DNA of 45,238 bases. Source: Kiritimatiellia bacterium (GTDB lineage: Bacteria > Verrucomicrobiota > Kiritimatiellia > RFP12 > UBA1067). A model generated the notes under the pieces. That model made no database searches, was not told the DNA's origin, and worked only from the letters and a program-made list of their open reading frames with translations. A program made the translations under genes and the position numbers. Every line of letters starts with the position of its first letter. Within the stretch, counting starts at the first letter, position 1. Shown in pieces: positions 41,334 to 45,238 of the stretch. The stretch covers positions 1 to 45,238 of the forward strand of contig JAFXST010000010.1 in NCBI GenBank assembly GCA_017525475.1. The letters are read 5' to 3'.

Positions 41334-42952
41334 TTCGCCTGGGGAACCGGTTTCGCCTGGCGGCGGATAAGATACATCTGGACGATGCTCAAGACTTGCG
41401 AAAGCGTCCAGTAGAGCGACAGCGCCGACGGGAAATTGTAGAACATGACGAGCATCATCGCCGGCATCATCACCACCATCATGCGCTGCTGGTTCCGGTC
41501 GCCCGCCTGCGGGGTGAGCGCGCTCTGGAGCGCCATGGTCGCCGCCATCAGGATGGGCAGGATGTTGAGCCCGCCGAACGGCAGATAGGCGGCGAAGAGG
41601 CCTTCGGGCTCCGACAGGTCGGGGATCCACAAAAAGCCCGCGTACCTGAGCTCCACCGCGGAGCGAAGCACGTTGAACAGGGCGATGAACACGGGGATCT
41701 GGATCAGCATCGGCAGGCACGAACTCAAGGGGTTGACCTGGTGCTCGCGATAGAGCTTCATGGTCTCCTGCTGCAGGCGCTGCGGGTTGTCCTTGTACTT
41801 GGCCTGGATCTCCTTCATGAGCGGCTGGATCTCCTGCATCTTCTTCATGCCGACCGTCGACTTGTGGGTGAGCGGCCAGAACACCAGGCGCACCAGCACC
41901 GTCAACAGGATGATCGCCACGCCGAAACTCGGCACCCAGCCGTAGAACAGGTTGAGCACCCACACGAGCGGATAGCAGATCCAGCGCCACATGCCGAACT
42001 CCATCACGTCGCGCATCCCCAGCGCCGACAGGAGCGCCTGCTTCTTGGGCCCGATGAAGAACACGCTGCGCACCGGCCCTTGGGATTCGCCGAGCGTCGC
42101 CGTGCCCGATACCTGTTTGGGCCGGTACTTGCCGGAACTTAAATCGCGCTCGACGACGGCCGAAAAGCCCACCACCGGCGCCGTGGAATCGCAGAGCGCC
42201 GCCACGAAGAACCGGTTCTTGAGCGCCACCCAGGCGAAATTGCCGGCCACCGGGATTTCCGGCGTAAACCGCGGCATGCCGGTTGCGTCGCCTGCGCCCG
42301 AACAGCCGCCCGCCGCCCCGGCGAGATAGCCCTTGAGCGGTTCGGTCTCGGAATAGTGCACGACATGCGGCTTCTTGCCGCCGAGCTCCCAGGCATCGAC
42401 CGACAGCAAATCGTTCTTGCTCGACCCCATGGCCGCCGCGCCCAGACTGAGCCGGGCATAGCCCTCGACCGCGCTATCTTCGAATACCACCCGGTAGCCG
42501 TCTTCGAGCGTCACCGTGCGCACCCGATCGCCGCGCGCGAACACGGCCCGATCGCCCTCCACCGCGACCGTATCGAACTCCACGCCCATCGAACCCAGGG
42601 GCGAAGCGGCGAAATCGAACCGGTAGGCCGGGTTATGCTCGCCGATTTCGCCGCAATCGCGGGCGTAGCGCTTGAGCGTGGCCTGCTTGACCGCGCCGCC
42701 GTGCGTAGTCAAGACGAGCGACAGTTCGCCGTTTTCCAACACCGCCGTCTGTTCGACGCCGGTAAAGACCGCGCTGGGGGCGGGAACCGGCGCTTCCGGC
42801 GCGCGCGGAGCCGGCTCGACCTGGCGTTCGGCCGCCGCCGGCGCCGCCGCAGGTTCCTCGACCGCGCTTTTGCGACCGGCGAAATCGAAATACAGATACC
42901 CTGCCAGCACGAGGCCCAAGAGTACCGCGATTATCTTCTCGCTACTGTTCAT
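41330..42952 (-). CDS. yidC: Membrane protein insertase YidC
   Basis: 540 residues, the Gram-negative long form. N-terminal helix ([18 protein letters not shown]), then an Ala/Pro-rich linker and a large periplasmic beta-sandwich domain (about 60-325). The conserved five-helix insertase core follows: [27 protein letters not shown], the cytoplasmic hairpin [25 protein letters not shown], and [24 protein letters not shown]. It inserts inner membrane proteins with or without Sec. Start overlaps yidD by 11 nt. Confidence 0.96.
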   Translation of the reverse strand: MNSSEKIIAVLLGLVLAGYLYFDFAGRKSAVEEPAAAPAAAERQVEPAPRAPEAPVPAPSAVFTGVEQTAVLENGELSLVLTTHGGAVKQATLKRYARDCGEIGEHNPAYRFDFAASPLGSMGVEFDTVAVEGDRAVFARGDRVRTVTLEDGYRVVFEDSAVEGYARLSLGAAAMGSSKNDLLSVDAWELGGKKPHVVHYSETEPLKGYLAGAAGGCSGAGDATGMPRFTPEIPVAGNFAWVALKNRFFVAALCDSTAPVVGFSAVVERDLSSGKYRPKQVSGTATLGESQGPVRSVFFIGPKKQALLSALGMRDVMEFGMWRWICYPLVWVLNLFYGWVPSFGVAIILLTVLVRLVFWPLTHKSTVGMKKMQEIQPLMKEIQAKYKDNPQRLQQETMKLYREHQVNPLSSCLPMLIQIPVFIALFNVLRSAVELRYAGFLWIPDLSEPEGLFAAYLPFGGLNILPILMAATMALQSALTPQAGDRNQQRMMVVMMPAMMLVMFYNFPSALSLYWTLSQVLSIVQMYLIRRQAKPVPQAK

Positions 42953-43178
42953 TCGTCCATTTTCCTTTGGGCGGCACCGGATCGAACCCGTGTTTCCCGA
43001 ACGGATGGCACCGCAAAATCCTGAAAAGCCCCAGCAAAACGCCCTTGAGCGCACCATGCACCTCAAGCGCCTCGATCATGTAGTTGGAGCAACTGGGCTC
43101 GAACCGGCAGGCCCCGCCCATCATCGGCGACAACGCCACCTGGTAGGCCCTGACCATCATCACGAGAACCTGCCGCAT
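42942..43178 (-). CDS. yidD: Membrane protein insertion efficiency factor YidD
   Basis: 78 residues. Starts [18 protein letters not shown] and carries the family signature [19 protein letters not shown], then [20 protein letters not shown]. It is a small peripheral membrane protein assisting YidC. The ATG at 43176-43178 aligns with the usual family start and overlaps the rnpA end by 19 nt, as commonly seen in rnpA-yidD pairs. Confidence 0.93.
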   Translation of the reverse strand: MRQVLVMMVRAYQVALSPMMGGACRFEPSCSNYMIEALEVHGALKGVLLGLFRILRCHPFGKHGFDPVPPKGKWTNEQ

Positions 43179-43486
43179 ACCTTGGCCATGTCCGCTTTGA
43201 CCTCGCCGCACTTGGCACTTCCCATGCTTGCGCGCGCGATAAAAATCCAGCGTCCCGACGGCAACGCCGACTCTTCCTTGACCAGCAATCTGAACGCTTC
43301 GCGCATCAGGCGCTTGGCGCGCGACCGGCCGACCGCATCGTGGAACGTGCGCTTGGAAACCACCACGCCCGCCTGCGGTTCGAACTCGGACCCTTTTTGG
43401 CGCCATGCCACCAGGAGGCGTCCCTTGGCGGAACGCCCGCGGTCGAAAACCTCTTTGTAGTTTCGTCCCGGAAGCCTGGTGGACAT
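43160..43486 (-). CDS. rnpA: Ribonuclease P protein component
   Basis: 108 residues. RnpA assists the RNA subunit in trimming tRNA 5' ends. Features: N-terminal [42 protein letters not shown] with the RNR-type basic motif ([13 protein letters not shown]), and the closing helix. Ten nt after rpmH. The RNase P RNA gene is not in the window. Confidence 0.95.
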   Translation of the reverse strand: MSTRLPGRNYKEVFDRGRSAKGRLLVAWRQKGSEFEPQAGVVVSKRTFHDAVGRSRAKRLMREAFRLLVKEESALPSGRWIFIARASMGSAKCGEVKADMAKVCGRFS

Positions 43487-43496
43487 CGCCGGACCT

Positions 43497-43634
43497 TTAG
43501 ACCTGCGTCAGGCGTTTGCGACCCTTGGCGCGGCGGGAAGCCAACACCTTGCGGCCGCCCTTGGTGGCCATGCGCGCGCGGTAGCCGATTTTCCTTTTCC
43601 GCTTGATCTTCGACGGTTGCCATGTCATCTTCAT
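43497..43634 (-). CDS. rpmH: 50S ribosomal protein L34
   Basis: 45 residues, very basic, with the universal L34 pattern: [19 protein letters not shown], then [20 protein letters not shown] at 43632-43634 with GAAAGGAA upstream. It opens the conserved rpmH-rnpA-yidD-yidC block found beside dnaA in many bacteria; dnaA is not upstream here (a phosphatase is). Confidence 0.97.
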   Translation of the reverse strand: MKMTWQPSKIKRKRKIGYRARMATKGGRKVLASRRAKGRKRLTQV

Positions 43635-43675
43635 GTGTGTATTCCTTTCAGTCTGAAATGGTTGGATTTTCGAAT

Positions 43676-43705
43676 ATTATATCAAAAATCGTCCTCGCTT
43701 TTCAA
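43676..43705 (-). promoter_or_regulatory. Sigma-70-type promoter of the rpmH 19-gene operon
   Basis: Minus strand: -35 TTGAAA (43700-43705), 18 bp spacer, -10 TATAAT (43676-43681). The -35 and spacer lie inside the last codons of the phosphatase gene and its stop codon lies just before the -10. Expected transcript start about 43669, giving a leader of about 35 nt. Confidence 0.82.
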
Positions 43706-44335
43706 GTACCTAAGCAATTCTTCCATACGATTTATCTTGGCCGTATAGCGCGAATCGCCGAGTTTTCCGAAGCCAAATGCGCAAAAAGCCCCCTTTATTC
43801 CCGCATTTGCGGCACATTGCATGTCGGTCCAGGAGTCGCCCACCATCCAGTCGCCGGCGCCGAGGCGATGGCCGCGCATTTTGGCCGCGCACTCCCTTAG
43901 AGGTAGCGGCGAGGGTTTCATCTCCTTGCAGTCCCCGCCGGCCACGACCGCCCCGCCGAAGAACCTGGCGAGCCCGAAATGCTCGAGAATGGCATGGGTG
44001 GCGAACGCCGGTTTGGCGGTGTTGACCCCCAACAGCCACCCGCGCGCCTTGAGTTCCTCCAGCGTCTTGCGCACCGTGGGATAGAGCTCCACGGTCTCCA
44101 GCATGTGCTCGGCGTAGTGGGCGGAGAACACCTCCCACAACAGGTCCGGGTCGTCGGCCTTTTCTGGGATGCAGTGCTTGAGGAGATGTTTGGCCCCCTG
44201 GCCCACATTCGCCAGGATCCTGTCCATCTCCCACTCCGGCAAGCCCAATTCCCGGCGCGTATGGTTGACGGTGGCGCAAAGATCCCGCCGCGAATCGATG
44301 AGGGTGCCGTCCATGTCGAAAAACGCCGCGTTCAT
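43682..44335 (-). CDS. HAD-family phosphatase (phosphoglycolate phosphatase-like)
   Basis: 217 residues. HAD motif I FDMDGTLIDSRRD (near residue 6) with the nucleophile Asp, motif II at LGVNTAK (Thr), motif III Lys at EMKPSP, and motif IV VGDSWTDMQCAANAG. The helical cap between motifs I and II (about 17-85) is that of Gph/PGMB-type enzymes. It likely dephosphorylates a small sugar phosphate such as phosphoglycolate; substrate cannot be fixed from sequence. Start ATGA overlap with the GH89 gene. The 3' end carries the rpmH promoter. Confidence 0.9.
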   Translation of the reverse strand: MNAAFFDMDGTLIDSRRDLCATVNHTRRELGLPEWEMDRILANVGQGAKHLLKHCIPEKADDPDLLWEVFSAHYAEHMLETVELYPTVRKTLEELKARGWLLGVNTAKPAFATHAILEHFGLARFFGGAVVAGGDCKEMKPSPLPLRECAAKMRGHRLGAGDWMVGDSWTDMQCAANAGIKGAFCAFGFGKLGDSRYTAKINRMEELLRYLKSEDDF

Positions 44336-45238
44336 CTCGTTTTCTCCAGTATCTTGGCGGCCGTCGCCTTGAGGTCCAAACCGTCGAATTGCCGGCGATC
44401 GGCAGTCATGCCGAAAACCCGCTCCCAGCGTTCCAGGTAATACGGCACCAACAGCCCATGGTAGGCGCGGTGCGCGTAATCGCCGAGCCCCGACTCCAAC
44501 GCCTCGTCTTCGCTCGCCGCCCAGGTGGTGATCATCCTGAGGTAGCCGGCGCTCCGCGCCTTCTTGTCGAGCCGCCAATTGTCCGAAAACGCGGCCAAAG
44601 CGTCGGCCAGCACAATCAGGTCCAAAAATTCGCGCCGCCGCTCCAGGTCAAACCGCGTTTCCGGCAGCACCGCCCGCGCCTTGTCGGCCAGCAACTGCAT
44701 GAGCACCTCGACGAGATCGTTGCGGTAGTTGTCGCCGTCCAGATCCGCCGCGAGATAGAGCCGCGCCGCCTCGCGCACCTGCGCGCGGTCGTACCATACC
44801 CCCGTCCGCGGCCCCCAGGCCGAAACATTGCGCACCTCGAAGGCGGGATAGGCGCACATCACGTTTTCGATACAGCCCTCCTGACGCAAACGGCAATCCC
44901 ACACCGACGCCTCCAACCGCCTAATCGCCAGCTCCAGCCGTTCGTCCTCCACGCCATACCGCAGTTTGACGTACTCCTTGACGCTCCACTCGCGCCCGTT
45001 AGCGTTGCGCAAAAAGAGATAGTAGCAGTAGTCGTTGGTATCGAGCCCCTCAGAGAGCATGCCGTAGCCTCTGAAATATTCCCCGCCGCGGCCCTCGGCG
45101 ATTTGCGACAGCGTCTTGAAGCGCTCCGCGCCGCCGTAAAGCCCGGTGTTGCCGCCGAAATTCATGACTTCGCACCAAATCCACGGCAAGTCGCCGAATT
45201 TGTAGTCGTATGCCCCGGTGTTCGACATGTCCTTGTCG
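44332..45238 (-). CDS. Alpha-N-acetylglucosaminidase, GH89 (5' end outside window)
   Basis: The last 302 codons of a gene whose start lies beyond the right edge; the frame stays open to the window end, so the first visible Met (at 45228) is probably internal. WIWCEVMNFGGNTGLYGG near the start matches the GH89/NAGLU catalytic-domain end (compare human NAGLU WxxLHNFGGNxGLxG). MLSEGLDTNDYCYYLFL matches the E-G-x-x-x-N-x-x-x-Y block with the catalytic Glu. The rest is the helical C-terminal domain (VREAARLYLAADLDGDNYRNDLVEV). These enzymes remove terminal alpha-GlcNAc from heparan sulfate or mucin glycans. Secretion cannot be judged without the N-terminus. Confidence 0.85.
   Translation of the reverse strand, partial: DKDMSNTGAYDYKFGDLPWIWCEVMNFGGNTGLYGGAERFKTLSQIAEGRGGEYFRGYGMLSEGLDTNDYCYYLFLRNANGREWSVKEYVKLRYGVEDERLELAIRRLEASVWDCRLRQEGCIENVMCAYPAFEVRNVSAWGPRTGVWYDRAQVREAARLYLAADLDGDNYRNDLVEVLMQLLADKARAVLPETRFDLERRREFLDLIVLADALAAFSDNWRLDKKARSAGYLRMITTWAASEDEALESGLGDYAHRAYHGLLVPYYLERWERVFGMTADRRQFDGLDLKATAAKILEKTR

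Noticed and set aside
39567..41414. A 615-codon open frame on the plus strand
   Set aside because: It is antisense to lepA, which has every EF4 motif. The frame is a by-product of high GC third positions; its translation (His/Glu/Leu-rich) matches no family.
43497..43705. Chromosome replication origin beside rpmH
   Set aside because: The rpmH-rnpA-yidC order is often near oriC, but no dnaA gene, DnaA-box cluster or AT-rich unwinding region is visible.

Overview
The window looks like a chromosomal segment of a GC-rich, Gram-negative bacterium, most likely from the PVC group. I favour Verrucomicrobiota/Kiritimatiellota from an animal gut. This is an inference from gene content: CMP-Kdo synthesis (kdsB) implies an LPS-bearing outer membrane, ExbB/ExbD imply an energised double envelope, one PEP-CTERM protein implies exosortase sorting, and very large secreted repeat/LamG proteins sit next to housekeeping genes. 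A GH89 alpha-N-acetylglucosaminidase at the right edge suggests host glycan use. No rRNA, tRNA, CRISPR array, phage or transposase was found.

Every gene I can support (37 CDS plus one gene remnant) lies on the minus strand, so the text reads right to left. (1) 45238-43682: a GH89 glycosidase (5' end missing) and a HAD phosphatase. (2) 43705-24586: a promoter inside the end of the phosphatase gene starts rpmH-rnpA-yidD-yidC-lepA-exbB-exbD-TPR-VWA-TPR-murU/amgK fusion-699 aa unknown-kdsB-lipoprotein-rpoN-cysS-CaCA exchanger-cmk-oppC. This is 19 genes in about 19 kb; apart from two short gaps, each start overlaps the previous stop. It ends in an SGNH-esterase remnant and a weak terminator. (3) 24343-15398: promoter, then argB-argD-lysS-M20 peptidase-gltX-M50 protease-PEP-CTERM protein-aspartic protease-Cys/His-rich protein. 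(4) 15390-8408: promoter, then ferredoxin-metal permease-yihY-rmlD-oppD-ktrA-murA-ybeY-unknown. (5) 8358-3253: a single-gene unit with its own promoter, structured leader and strong terminator for a 1621 aa secreted LamG protein. (6) 3252-2592: a gene-free region holding three different tandem DNA arrays. (7) 2591-1: the start of a large secreted protein built from InlB/Listeria-Bacteroides-type repeats, apparently on a leaderless mRNA.

The most unusual biology is in region 2. ExbB and ExbD are followed by a 629 aa TPR protein and a VWA protein whose N-terminal membrane helix carries the TonB-type S-x3-H signature. This suggests a proton-motive-force transducer ending in a VWA domain instead of a TonB domain. 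The next genes are a second TPR membrane protein, a one-chain fusion of MurU-like nucleotidyltransferase and AmgK-like kinase (cell-wall sugar recycling), and a large unknown protein. In region 4 MurA carries Asp where the catalytic, fosfomycin-targeted Cys normally sits. Together with a recycling bypass, this predicts strong intrinsic fosfomycin tolerance.

The two big surface-protein genes and the intergenic region between them look visibly less GC-rich than the rest and lie outside the tightly packed operons.
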